DNA from: Apostichopus japonicus
Taxonomy: Eukaryota; Echinodermata; Holothuroidea; Aspidochirotida; Stichopodidae
Assembly (NCBI RefSeq): GCF_037975245.1
Contig: NC_092578.1
Coordinates: 18,688,321 to 18,752,320, forward strand
Direction: 5' to 3'
DNA length: 64,000 nt
The position numbers and the translations under genes were made by a program. A model generated the notes under the pieces. That model made no database searches. It worked only from the letters and a program-made list of their open reading frames with translations, and was not told the DNA's origin. Below, piece by piece: positions 1-10,623 of the stretch; within the stretch, counting starts at the first letter, position 1; every line of letters starts with the position of its first letter.

Positions 1-453
1 ATTGAATGTGTTAGTGCTCACGCCATACCAGCGGCTATACACGTCGAACCTGTTACATCTTAATAGATAATGGGAGAAAACGAGAAGGACAAGAAAGGAG
101 TCGGGGGTCATGTACACATTAATTCAACAAGTGTACGTTCTATTGATAGGGTTAGGCATAATATCGACAGCATGTGGTTCATATCCTCTGCAAAATTCTG
201 CGCGTTGTTAAAATCATTACCTCAAAAATAGCAATTTCTGGAGATATCTTCAGATCGAATTAAGCATCAAATGTGGCACCATTTTGCATCTAGCCCATCC
301 TTCGTGTGCGAAAATTTTCCAAAGGGGAGGGGGGCACCTTCTCCCCTTAGACCCCTCCCCCAGGACGGCGATCCGTATCCACCTAAGTGCCCCCCATCAA
401 ATGCTGGTGCCCCCCCCTGTGCCCCCAGACTGAAAAGTCTGGTGACGCCACTG
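1..453. mobile_element. hAT-like non-autonomous DNA transposon, right part (cut by window edge)
   Basis: This is a near-identical copy of the right-hand 453 bases of the complete element at 24758-25488. It ends with the same terminal sequence, CTGGTGACGCCACTG, at 453. The 8 bases after it (454-461, CGTGTAGA) match the target-site duplication that flanks the complete copy. The interior has several poly-C stretches and no credible coding frame; the 68-codon frame inside it is shared with the other copy only because the two are nearly identical. The left end lies outside the window. It marks the start of duplicated unit A. Confidence 0.75.
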
Positions 454-2934
454 CGTGTAGACTACATGATTTTATAAGTATAGGGCGTGTCACTATAATG
501 ATCAATATTTATTAGTTGGGTGTATGTATCTACATTAGTCTGTGGCCCTCCTATCCTTTGGATAGGTGAGCCGGGGTACTCCAAACATTACCGAACATGT
601 GCGGTTTATCTTGATAATCCGTTAACAAAGTATGATATACTTATACGAGTTGCTTAGGGGTTGGTTCCATGCATCGTCATGACAACCATTTGCTACTCTT
701 CCATATTTGATTTTGTTCACAAATCCAGTCAAAATTAGAGAAAATACAAATTAGCAAATAGATGGCGCTCTAGTTAATCTGTTAAATGACAAATGAACGT
801 AATTAAGAAAATGTTTAATTATGTGTGTTTATGTTGGTTTAATAACGACTCCATATTTATTTTATTTGTTTTCCTTTCTACGCCAAGCTCCGGCTCTCTT
901 TCACCTGCGACCTTTGGCAAATGTATACATCACTGCAAAAAGCTGTGCCAATCCCTTCTTTAACGGATTTGGCATCCACAGTTTAAGGAAATGTTCAAGT
1001 ATTAAATAGGTACTACAAAAGTTTATGAGACGAAACTTTTCAAGTCACGATGATATCATGTTTGATTTTCAATTTAGACGAGACATTTTTAAGTTTTGAT
1101 TCTATCCGGCAGCAGATCAAAGAACGACCTCACGAATGGCAAGTGAGTTTATAATATTTTCATCTTTCATATTGTTCGTGAACTTACAACTGACAAAAAT
1201 CACCAGAAAGAAATCTCTTTTTGCAAATTAGTCTGAATATATATTGATCTTGTTTCAACTCGCAAAAAAGATGTGGAAGTTGTAAAAACCCATGAACTAT
1301 TGGTGTCCGATTATCATATGAAGCAATACACATTGAATTCTAACCGTTAATGCATACATTAAAGATCAACAAACTATGATTATGTTTGTATCTCCTGTCT
1401 CGTTAAAACATGTACATTGGATATCGTATTTACAACCAATTTCTTAGTCGGTCGAGAGTACACCCTAAATGACTCCCAAAGAAAACTTACCAAGTATCAG
1501 ATAGATTGACCGACAGACAGCAGGCGTTGGTCCAGGTGGTTGTGCGTTGTACACCGCGACCCCCCACCCCCACCCCACCACACCCCCACCCTTATAAGTA
1601 GTTATAATCACAACCTTGCATCTAGACCTAATTTATAGCTTAATAAGCCTCAGAATGAGCCATCATTCATGCCTAAAATATTTTATTTCTTTTTTCTGGG
1701 TGACAAACCACAGACCTTCTTTACAGAAGTCAGCTTCAATGACCTTAGGGCCACACCCCTCTTTACTATCTTGGAACAGCCCCTGCACAGACAGATATCA
1801 TTTTATACTACCTACACAAGGCAATACAGTTTCTTGTTTGCAATTACATAGAGGATAACATTTTAGGGGTGAAGTAATTGAGGGTGGACAATGAATAAAC
1901 CAGTTGCTTTTTGCCCCCTTCCCCCTCTCCCCTTTTACGATCACCATTTATGGACCTTTTCTGCCTCTGACAAATATATACAAGTATATCATTCACTCTG
2001 TGAGACCATCCCATATATGAGCAGGTTTATTATACTTTAGGATTTCCTAGATATGAGCCCCCTGCATAGTTAAATCTATGGTAACATTAAATATATTCCA
2101 GATGTTTCCTCCCACCCCCCACCCCACCTCTAATCAACCCTACATAACTTAAATGTAGTTGTTAGCTGAACCTTGCATGCAGACCTAAGTTTTAGCCTAA
2201 ATAAGCCTCAAAACCTTTGAACATGGGAGTCGGTTTCAGCGATCAGACGGCACCTTAGCTCTCCTTTATTAATACCCTCGATTAGCCACTGCATCTCCCT
2301 CTGATGGTCGTTTCCCTCTCTTCAACTAATGCAGTTCATAACCATTGTTACTTGTCTTACCCTGCTATCACAGACAGGTAGCACCAGAGTACCGTTTAGT
2401 AATGGATCTTTAGTTTAGTGTATTTAGTTTATTTATTCCTACCATTTCACAATATACAACAACCAAAAGTCATGGAAGTTTCATTACTATTTTACATACG
2501 TGCATAGATAGGACATGGTTTGGATCGTTTTCTCAGACTGACGCTGATGTATGATGAACAAAACAGTCTAGTGTTGTGGTAGAGGAACCAGAATATGCAT
2601 AAGCCTTTGTAGTCTGGTGCCCCCCCCCCCCCCCGCCCAAAAAAAAACATGAAGTTAAGCCTAAATACATGCCAATTCTGACTTGATAGACATACATAAA
2701 TTTACATTGATATAGCTATTGCCACTAATGCACATATACGTTAAAACTCGTAAACATTTGTATATACACGCATGCCGGTATATGCATTAAACATATATAC
2801 ACAATTACACATACACACCCATATAGTTAGCAGTTTTTTAAAGAAAAAATATGCGTAGGCAGGAATAGCTACATAAGGAGAATTACGTTTTTTAAGGAGA
2901 ATTAAGTTACAGTTACGAATAATTTTTAGTAGTG

Positions 2935-2967
2935 TTAGCTCAGTGGTTAACGCCGGTGCCTTCCAAT
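2935..2967 (+). repeat. tRNA-like SINE head fragment
   Basis: The stretch beginning GTTAGCTCAGTGGTTAACG has a box-A-like core (TTAGCTCAGTGG) typical of tRNA-derived SINEs. The same head recurs at about 48513 inside a DDX23 intron, followed there by a box-B-like GTTCGAGTC. Here it is cut off after about 33 bases, where a hAT transposase fragment begins. It is too short to be a functional tRNA and is read as a truncated SINE. Confidence 0.4.
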
Positions 2968-3370
2968 CATAAGGTAAGTCTTGATTAGCTTCAACTTGGA
3001 GAATGATCTTTCTGCGGTCGCCACTGTGACTGGAAGTGTAATAAATAGGACCACAGCCGATAACAGCTTTGAGTAGGTACTAAGGTTACAGTCATTCAGA
3101 AGCTGCAGGACTTCAGAAACTTGTGACATGTCTCTCAAGATTTGCAGTTGCAGGGGCATATGATTTATGACGAACGTATTCACGCACAGAAAAATATGTC
3201 CATTGTCTCGTTTATAGTTTCTTTTCCAACGAAAACGTGCCGTTTAAAAAAGAAAAAGAAAAAAGAGGGTACCCCTCTTCTAAGTTATGTACATCAGTGC
3301 AGCGGGCCCCCTTTGGTCGGGGGCCCCTGGGTTTCCCCCGTCCGAGCCCATGGGCGTTACGCCGCTGCAG
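2968..3370 (-). mobile_element. hAT transposon remnant with transposase dimerisation-domain fragment
   Basis: On the minus strand a frame of about 70 residues (2968-3183) contains LPVTVATAERSFSKLKLIKT. This is the signature of the C-terminal dimerisation (hAT-C) domain of hAT transposases, in the group usually annotated as zinc-finger MYM-type or TTF-like. Reading the same strand, the region starts at about 3367 with CAGCGGCGTAACGCCCATGG, a typical hAT-type terminus. The catalytic core is absent, so this is an internally deleted relic. It lies only in unit A and seems to interrupt an older LINE fragment (3385-3660). A plain DNA transposon, inactive by itself. Confidence 0.7.
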
Positions 3371-3384
3371 AGAGTCTTTTTGAG

Positions 3385-3660
3385 CATACCTCCAAAGTAA
3401 TATGCTATAATTAGGATGAGGAAGAGTTAAAGCCTTGTAAATCATATGAGAACTTTTTCGGAGAGAAAGTTCTTTACTTTGTAGATAACACCATTAACAC
3501 GGGATATTGTTTGGTAAACACGTGAAATATGCTCTTACCAATTTAGTTTGTTATCAATTACAATTCCCAGAAATTTTGTCACGTGTCACTCAGACTTAGT
3601 GAAACGTTAGTGCCATCATATCGTTTGTTATAAAAAATAAGAACAAGTTTTTTTTTTATC
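3385..3660 (-). mobile_element. LINE reverse-transcriptase C-terminal fragment
   Basis: Minus-strand translation in shifting frames gives pieces such as FLGIVIDNKLNW, VNGVIYKVKNFL and LTLPHPNYSILLWR. These are the familiar segments downstream of the catalytic motif in Jockey/CR1-type LINE reverse transcriptases. The catalytic YADD part and the endonuclease are missing and the frame is broken, so this is a short fossil. It is restricted to unit A, next to the hAT remnant. Confidence 0.55.
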
Positions 3661-3803
3661 TCTCAATATTAAAGGACAACTTGTTTGCGTTAAGCTAATG
3701 TAAAATGTTTGTAAACTCATCCTCTGTATGTAAAATTGCACCCTGTAAAATTCGTTTCTGTAGTACTGGGTACGAATTGAAATGATAACCTATACCTTAA
3801 CAG

Positions 3804-4874
3804 CTAGCTACCTGTGGTAATAGGGAAAGGTTCTTTGTGCGTTATTACAGCTCTCCGTTTTCCTGGTCCAGATTTCAACACCCAACTCAAAAGTTTAGAC
3901 TTTTGTGGTATCTCATTGAATTGACATTTCAAAATATGTTTCAATATCTCATTGAAATTAGGATGCCAAAGTCCGTAAATAATTGGGTTTATACAACTGT
4001 TTACACAAAAGAAAACCGTACCCCACGGAAGCAAATTTCTTGCAGCTGGTATATAATATACTACCCGGTAAGGAGTTATGCAAAGTACATAACAGCACAC
4101 GATTAGGAAAAGATTCTTAGTGACTCGCACTTGTCGTTTACGTACTTGCTCCAATGAACTTGAACTAATGTTTCTTTGCTTCATGTCGCTAGTAGCCTTA
4201 CAAACAAAGAGAAATATTTTAATGTAACACATGGTGGTAACGACGAGACCAGCAACTGGTATGAGAGCTGACCTGAGAGCCACGTAGTAAACCGTTAAAG
4301 GGTTTTCCGAACTAATGGCACACGATTGATATCTCTTGGAATAACCGAGAGCACCCACTCCAAATGCAGGGGGTACAAAAGTCACTAATATAACGTACAG
4401 CCAACTGAATATAATCATTATCGAGATATTTCTTTTGGTGTAGATTTTATCAAAAGTTCTTTGAGTTTTTGTGATCAATGTGTAGCGATTAATCGCAATC
4501 AACATGAGGTTAACTACACTCGCCGGGAACATTATGTACAGAACCCCTGAAACCACTATACAATAGCTGTCGGAGAATGCATGTTGGCTAACAAAGATGA
4601 CAGTCGAAAGTGGTAACGTTAAACAACCAATAAGATCAGACATGGCCAAGTTAACGACGAAAATATTAGTGGTCGTGTGCAACATCCTCGAAAGCATGAC
4701 AGCGAAAATGAGGAGACTGTTGCCGATTACACCGATGACAGCAATCAGTAGGAAGGCTAGTCCAACCAGCAGCCGATGTGTAGGATCATCAAATCGAAAT
4801 GGAGTAGATGTTTGGCCCTGCAGACTATCCTCGGATGTTATGGAGGTTGCCATTGTCGTTGAATTGTTCTCCAT
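3804..4874 (-). CDS. Rhodopsin-class (class A) GPCR, unit A GPCR-1
   Basis: An intronless frame of 356 residues encodes a seven-transmembrane receptor. TM1 carries the GN pair at 51-52, and TM2 carries NLAMSD with the sodium-site Asp at 80. The conserved disulfide cysteines are 105 (start of TM3) and 185 (second extracellular loop). NRY at 129-131 replaces the usual DRY, TM6 has CITP at 265-268, and TM7 has NPIIY at 296-300 followed by LWHPNF of helix 8. N-glycosylation-type sites lie in the first residues. NRY is seen in the Tre1/moody/GPR84-like and melatonin-receptor-like groups, so the nearest relatives are probably there; ligand and coupling are unknown. The start (MENNST) is preferred because the same Met is kept in the unit B copy. 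A minus-strand TTTTGCAG just upstream could be an acceptor for a 5' UTR intron. Confidence 0.9.
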   Translation of the reverse strand: MENNSTTMATSITSEDSLQGQTSTPFRFDDPTHRLLVGLAFLLIAVIGVIGNSLLIFAVMLSRMLHTTTNIFVVNLAMSDLIGCLTLPLSTVIFVSQHAFSDSYCIVVSGVLYIMFPASVVNLMLIAINRYTLITKTQRTFDKIYTKRNISIMIIFSWLYVILVTFVPPAFGVGALGYSKRYQSCAISSENPLTVYYVALRSALIPVAGLVVTTMCYIKIFLFVCKATSDMKQRNISSSSLEQVRKRQVRVTKNLFLIVCCYVLCITPYRVVYYIPAARNLLPWGTVFFCVNSCINPIIYGLWHPNFNEILKHILKCQFNEIPQKSKLLSWVLKSGPGKRRAVITHKEPFPITTGS

Positions 4875-7182
4875 ACTGGTGGTGTTTTACTGCAAAATTT
4901 TATTACAACAAAAAAACTCGTCAATTAAGGCAAACTTTCGGGAAGTAAATCTATACGGTCAGGGGTTAGGGCTTCCAAAAAGTAGGGTTGGGGAGGGGCA
5001 CAACATCAGAGGGGCACTTTCTCATTCCACAACCACCACTCGTTATGCTATAAACCGATACACACCGGCCATATCACTTAAATATATATGTGATGTGCTA
5101 GTATATGCTATCAATACTATTTATTGAGATTGTTTATTGTTAACCGGCCGTGCTTCCAAAGGATATGGGATGCCATTTTGAAAATAGCATGTACAGACTA
5201 AAATTAACAAAGGCTTAAGATATCCAACGGACAGTTCTTCATCAAAGGGGCACATTTTATTTGCCAGTAGGCACATTTGCTATTTTTTGGGAAAATGTGG
5301 GGCGCAGGTGCCCCCATTGCTCCCGGCTCCTAAACCCCCCCCCCTCCCCTGTATACAGTATGTAATCATTGTACTCATTATCACCAAATTGATGTCCTAA
5401 AGTAAGGTAATCACTGGAATAAACTTATATCACGTTAGAATTGAATAAGAGCCACACCTATTACTAACGGCAAGGTACCACTAGTGCCCCTACCATTACC
5501 TGCCGTAATATACCTTCAAAACCATGCACGCAGTTAGACGGCGACAACTGCTATAGACCGTTCGTCAATTTTGCAGTAGAGATACCCGCATAGTTACCTC
5601 GGTAATCGTTAAACGTAAACTATCAAACTAAATCAGGGGTCCAAAATTGAAGAAGGGCCCCTAGTTGTGAAAGCATTTTAACAACAATAAAAGAACTACA
5701 ACGTCACGCCAAAAAAAAGTTGCTTTATGATCCACATCCTCTTTGCAGACCATATGCCCCCCAGTTCCCTCCCCCCCCCCCACTACCAATCCGTGTCATC
5801 ATCATATATACAAAAACTTTACAAGTTATGTTATGAGGTAAGATACGAGTATCGTGTTCCTCCACATATTGTTGGTGTCCCTCTACCTCAGGATTTCCCT
5901 AACTTTATCCCAACACAAATCCCCTGTGGATGTCAGAGTTGTCCACGAACCCCCAACGTTTCCAGACTCGATCTGAGTCATTATTGCGCATAACAGTGCT
6001 TCGTAAAAGATCAAGTTCTCAGTGTAATGAAAAAAAATAACAAGAGATGAACAAATATTTCATAATTCAGTTATTTATCACATGCACGGTACGGTACTAG
6101 GCAACATATGCGTATGGAACGCGAAAAGAGTTGGGCGATAGATACGACTTTTGTACATTACTAAATTATATGATATATCAGATTTTAATTCAACAAAAAC
6201 TACTCTAGTTTTAACTTTCATAAACGTCTCATGAACCCCATGGGATGGACTCACGCACCCCCTGGGGGTTCATGCACCCAGTTAGGGAACCCCTGCTCTA
6301 CCTCAAAATTCCTGAGTATACGGGTCTGATTAAACACAAGATGATATATTGAAAAAGAGTGATTAAACGTCGTGTTAGATATTTTTAAACTGGTTAATAA
6401 TTTAAGGGGGAAATGCAAATAGACGAAGGATGATATTTACCGAATATTTAGCTTTCAAATGTTCTGTTTTCCAAGAAGTTGAGTATAGTTTCATATACCC
6501 GTACCTGCCAAACCCCAAGAGGTGTTGATTTGTATATAAAAAAAACATCCGCAAAATACAGTTTTTGAAGTTGAAGACACACAACTGTGTAGGCCTAACC
6601 AATAAAAATAATGAGAAAGTATTGTTAGTTAATATGCAAATTATTGCGCATTTTGAATTAACTGCAATTTAAATTAAATATATCATTTTACCCAAAAAAA
6701 ATGTCGTATTTATGAGTAAGCAAATTGATTGTTCAAGGGTAATCAGTATTGCCCCCGAATATTAATACAAGTAATGGTCACCATACATGATTAAATTTCA
6801 ACAAGCTTTATAATGCAACTCTAAAAGCACCGTAGTTATCCAAATCAATACATTTAAATGAATACATATCTATGTAAACAATCCTAAATGTTTGAAAAAA
6901 AAGCAAAACTATTAGAACATCTGGGAAAGTATTCAACTTTGAAAGTTTCTAGCAAATTTGGGGTTGGGGTCAATACTGATGACCTTTCAAAACCTTTTAC
7001 TATTTTTAAATAATAATGTTATTAAATAATAATAATTTTATTAAATAATAATAATTGTTATGGGTTTGTCAGTATTTAACATATTCTAAGGCCAATTTCC
7101 GGTATATAATGCTTCTGAAGAACATGTCTGAACAGATCCTTTTCCTTACAGCAAGAGTTGATCATAACACCCCATTCTATGT

Positions 7183-7211
7183 TTATATTTCTATACTGTT
7201 AATATGCCATA

Positions 7212-7284
<73 letters not shown>

Positions 7285-7295
7285 GTGTGTGTATG

Positions 7296-7354
<59 letters not shown>

Positions 7355-7369
7355 GCATGTATATATATA
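7183..7369. repeat. (TA)n/(TG)n microsatellite left of the RLE LINE
   Basis: Nearly pure TA dinucleotides with short TG and single-base interruptions. It lies on the 3' side of the minus-strand LINE and, with the tract at 10581-10621, brackets that element. The corresponding tract in unit B (33719-33947) is uninterrupted. Tyr-Ile frames crossing it are not genes. Confidence 0.9.
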
Positions 7370-10300
7370 TTTTTATTTCTATCAATTCTCAATGTACATA
7401 ATACAGATAAAATTGACTACAAAAAGCATGACAGGTCTCAACGACCGCAGCTAGCAGAAAGCCACACTAAGGATAATAAAAGGATAAAGGGATTAAAACG
7501 ACAGACAATACCAAGCAAACAAGAACTTAAGAGAACGACAAGTACAAATCTAAATGCGATCAAATAGTAAAAAGAAAAAAAAACTGCTGAAAAAAAATAT
7601 ATATATACTCTATATATCTACAATATGTGTGAGGCAAATGTCAGCATCATCCCGAAGATTGTATATTGTATAGCTGCACATGAGGGCTAGTTTAGTACAT
7701 TTGGCAAGGTATTTCTTTATTATAGATTTTTTCGATTTTCCCAGACTATTGCACATAAGTTTTACTGTACCGGGAGCTATTATCCCCCTTACTCCAATCT
7801 CCACCGTTATGAAATCCACTTCCCAGCCAATATCACTCAAGTCACCGATCAATGGTCCATATCTGTCTGATTTTCTTTCTTGTGCATTGTTAAAGGATTC
7901 AGCGGAGTCCCAGGGACACGTCAACTCCATGATGTGAATTTTGCGTTGAAGCCTGTCTATAGCAGTGAGGTCTGGTCTGCAGGTAGTAGTAGGCAATATA
8001 TCCGCGGGTATGGTACTGGTGTGCTGGTCATATACGATAGTGTTCCCGTCTCGAGTAGCGTCGATTGCGATATCCCATGCTGGGCCTAGCGTTAAAGTGT
8101 AGAGGTCTCGCAGAGCAAAGAGAATGTTATCGTGTCTCCAGGTGTACCTGTGTTTAAGTGATAACGAAACCTGGCAAGAGCTGAGCACATGGTGTAGAGT
8201 TTGCTCTGGAGCATTACATAGTTCGCGACTTGCCAGACAAGCTCCGCATTGGGCAGACACCGAACAGTTCCAAACCTTACATAAAACGCTGGCAACAGGA
8301 AGTTGGTTATTCAGGGAACGAATGGCAAAGCTAAAACACTGTTCAGACATTCCTCGTATGGTGGCTTGCCATTTCGTGTCGGCGTCTTGAAGATGAAACA
8401 GTTGGTTCCAGTTTCCTTGCTCCCTCAGGTTATTGAGACTCTGATCCTGGGCTTCGTTGATTCGTTGGACAGCTTCGTCAACTGTTCGTACCTGGGTATC
8501 GCTGACTGCGTCGCTCACTGCGTCCCTCAGCGCCGGGTCTACGTCAGCGTCTCTGCCGAGTGCCGTTTCTATGACAGTGGCATGGCCACGGTGGTAGAGC
8601 TGGCTAGGTAGTCTGCAATCCATACCCTCACGGTGTGTGATTAGTGACGTATTCGCTTTCTTCGGCAAACGGAGCCATTTGCGTATAAATTTCATAACTG
8701 TAACGTCAAGTTTTTCCAGGCTAGACAGTGCCAAATCATGAACAGTCAGGGAGAACAAGAAAGCAGCGGACGAGTATTGTTTCCATATGCGGAGTTTGTA
8801 TTCTCCGCGGATTGGAAGGGCATCTATGGTTTTCATTTGATCCTTGATGTTACGCTCTATCATTTGGAAGGCGCGGGACGATTGGTATTTCGGGAAAATA
8901 TAACAGCCAAGAAACTTCATTGGCTTTTCCTCAATGGTTTTGAGCTGTTCCTCCCCCAGTTTGAAAACTCGATGTGGCGCGAATACCCCTGATGTTAGAG
9001 AAAACGTGACACATTTCTTGGCTTTAAGCTTCAGTCCTATGTTGAGCATCAGTGTGTTCAGTTCATTCAACAGCTTCTGCAGTGACTGAGGACGCTGAGT
9101 ACAGAGCGTTAGGTCATCCGCATAGGCCAGGCTTATGATCTTATTAGCCTTGTAAGGCACACCAATCGCGTCACGTTTTGTCTCTATGTACTGCAGAATC
9201 AGGTTGAAGACCAGCAAGAAGATTGTTGGGCTGATGGTATCACCCTGGAATACACCGATGTTAATGTTCAGATTGTCGACTGAAAAGTTGTTAGTTCTAG
9301 CTTGAACTTGTAGATTGCTATAGAACTGTAACAGATATGTAGTCAGCCACTGAGGAATGTGGTGATGCTGTAGGCTGAATTCGAGGACGTCATGTCTCAC
9401 CGATCCAAACGCATTTTGAATGTCCAACCAGGCAATATGCATTGAGCGACATTTGCTTTTGACATATTTCGTTAAGCGGTTTAGGACCATGGTATGTTCT
9501 GCACAACCCATAATGCGGTTCAAGAAACCTTTCTGCGTGGATATGTCAATCAGTTTGTTCGTTCGCAAGAACGACAGTAACCGGAAGTTGAGAATACTGT
9601 GGAACAGCTTCGAAACACCCGAGGTGAGTGTTATTGGGCGATAGTTCTGGATATCATCCGGGTTGCCATATTTGAATATGAAAATCATTATACCCTTCTG
9701 CCAGCTAGATGGGACAGACGATACTTCATTTGGCTGCAGTTCACATGACGCTTTGATTTTACTAAACAATGTTGCAAGGAACCGTAATACGCATGGCAGC
9801 TTCTTTAACATGAGATATGAAATGCCGTCGGGGCCAGGCGCTGATCTTGAACGGGTTCGACGCAAAGTTTGTTTTACGTCTTTGATCGTGAAGGCAGCAT
9901 CGTTGAATGGGTGTTGCGGCTGTGGTTGGGGTATTGTCCACGAGGTGTCAATAGAGGGCGTAATGACGTTTTCATCTTCATACAAGGCACGGAGTGTCGT
10001 CTCGCATGTCTGCTGTGATCTTGCAGCTGGTTGCTTACTTGATTTCTGACCATCCACAACAAACTTATTGACGTACGCGTTAAAGTTTTGCCTAAAAAAC
10101 TTTTCTTGATTGTGCCTTTCGCGCGACCGAATTGCCGAGTTGAATTTCTTCTTAAGTTCAGAGTAGCAGCGCAAGGCTGTGAACAATGACTGCCTAAGCG
10201 CATCAACTTCTTTCTTATCCCGGTTTTCATTGATAGCTTTGTTCAGGGCGCGACGGCTGTCTTTCACACGTGAATGAGCATCCTCAATAACCTTTACACA

Positions 10301-10577
10301 ACGCTTGCCTTGGTAATATGGCCGACGGTGAATGTCTTTAACATTGGGGTGACTGCGTACAGCTGAATATATGACTGTGCTTAACGAGCAGCCTAGCCTA
10401 TCCAAGATTTCGGGATTGTGGTTACCTGGATCATGTCGGAAAAGTTCTGTCTGTAATGGCGTCAAGTCCGTTGATAGTTTATCGTTTATGGCCTCCCAGT
10501 CTTGATCGCTGAGGTCGCTCGTATCAATCCCTGTTTTTATATCCATGTTGTATGGCGAGTTTCGCGAGGAGATCGAG

Positions 10578-10580
<3 letters not shown>
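7370..10580 (-). mobile_element. RLE-class non-LTR retrotransposon (R2/R4/NeSL/HERO group) in a (TA)n site
   Basis: A LINE of about 3.2 kb on the minus strand is bracketed by TA repeats. In unit B the same locus is an unbroken TA tract followed by the same flank (ATGGACACATTTTTATATTC), so unit B is the empty site. The single long frame encodes reverse transcriptase plus a C-terminal restriction-like endonuclease. About 240 bases (7370-7609) after the stop form the 3' untranslated part. No poly-A tail is seen, in keeping with RLE elements that end in or beside their target sequence. The N-terminal zinc-finger/Myb region known from R2 is not evident, so the 5' end may be truncated. The exact clade cannot be fixed by eye. 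Confidence 0.85.
7610..10546 (-). CDS. RLE LINE polyprotein: reverse transcriptase + restriction-like endonuclease
   Basis: The frame is open from 10684 to a stop at 7610. The first internal Met outside the TA tract (MDIKTG, 10546) gives 978 residues; the 46 codons upstream are mostly translated TA repeat. In order there is a linker rich in basic helices, then RT motifs SAPGPDGISYLML, NYRPITLTSG, AWLDIQNAFGSVRHDVL, GVFQGDTISP and the catalytic YADD about 519 residues from the open-frame start. The thumb follows (MKFLGCYI). Then come a CCHC knuckle (CGAC...HHVLSSC, about 808) with downstream RHD, and the endonuclease signature RPDLTAI...MELTCPW (about 903). No interruption is visible, so the copy is young. 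It would drive target-primed reverse transcription in the nucleus. Confidence 0.85.
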   Translation of the reverse strand: MDIKTGIDTSDLSDQDWEAINDKLSTDLTPLQTELFRHDPGNHNPEILDRLGCSLSTVIYSAVRSHPNVKDIHRRPYYQGKRCVKVIEDAHSRVKDSRRALNKAINENRDKKEVDALRQSLFTALRCYSELKKKFNSAIRSRERHNQEKFFRQNFNAYVNKFVVDGQKSSKQPAARSQQTCETTLRALYEDENVITPSIDTSWTIPQPQPQHPFNDAAFTIKDVKQTLRRTRSRSAPGPDGISYLMLKKLPCVLRFLATLFSKIKASCELQPNEVSSVPSSWQKGIMIFIFKYGNPDDIQNYRPITLTSGVSKLFHSILNFRLLSFLRTNKLIDISTQKGFLNRIMGCAEHTMVLNRLTKYVKSKCRSMHIAWLDIQNAFGSVRHDVLEFSLQHHHIPQWLTTYLLQFYSNLQVQARTNNFSVDNLNINIGVFQGDTISPTIFLLVFNLILQYIETKRDAIGVPYKANKIISLAYADDLTLCTQRPQSLQKLLNELNTLMLNIGLKLKAKKCVTFSLTSGVFAPHRVFKLGEEQLKTIEEKPMKFLGCYIFPKYQSSRAFQMIERNIKDQMKTIDALPIRGEYKLRIWKQYSSAAFLFSLTVHDLALSSLEKLDVTVMKFIRKWLRLPKKANTSLITHREGMDCRLPSQLYHRGHATVIETALGRDADVDPALRDAVSDAVSDTQVRTVDEAVQRINEAQDQSLNNLREQGNWNQLFHLQDADTKWQATIRGMSEQCFSFAIRSLNNQLPVASVLCKVWNCSVSAQCGACLASRELCNAPEQTLHHVLSSCQVSLSLKHRYTWRHDNILFALRDLYTLTLGPAWDIAIDATRDGNTIVYDQHTSTIPADILPTTTCRPDLTAIDRLQRKIHIMELTCPWDSAESFNNAQERKSDRYGPLIGDLSDIGWEVDFITVEIGVRGIIAPGTVKLMCNSLGKSKKSIIKKYLAKCTKLALMCSYTIYNLRDDADICLTHIVDI

Positions 10581-10621
<41 letters not shown>
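10581..10621. repeat. (TA)n microsatellite right of the RLE LINE
   Basis: About 40 bases of TA dinucleotide directly abut the 5' side of the minus-strand LINE. This is the other half of the tract into which the element inserted. Confidence 0.9.

Positions 10622-10623
<2 letters not shown>

Noticed and set aside
271-1009. Short frames (68 and 62 codons) conserved between 271-1009 and 25306-26044
   Set aside because: Their conservation is explained by the almost identical duplicated DNA; one lies inside a hAT-like element, and neither resembles a protein.
6106-6135. Second foldback end (GTATGGAACGCGAAAAG) in both units (also 31132)
   Set aside because: Only about 17 bases match and no repeat array follows; kept as a possible chance match or tiny relic.
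7183-7392. Tyr-Ile repeat open frames on both strands (also 33617-34040)
   Set aside because: They are translations of TA dinucleotide tracts; no start context, composition or homology supports a protein.
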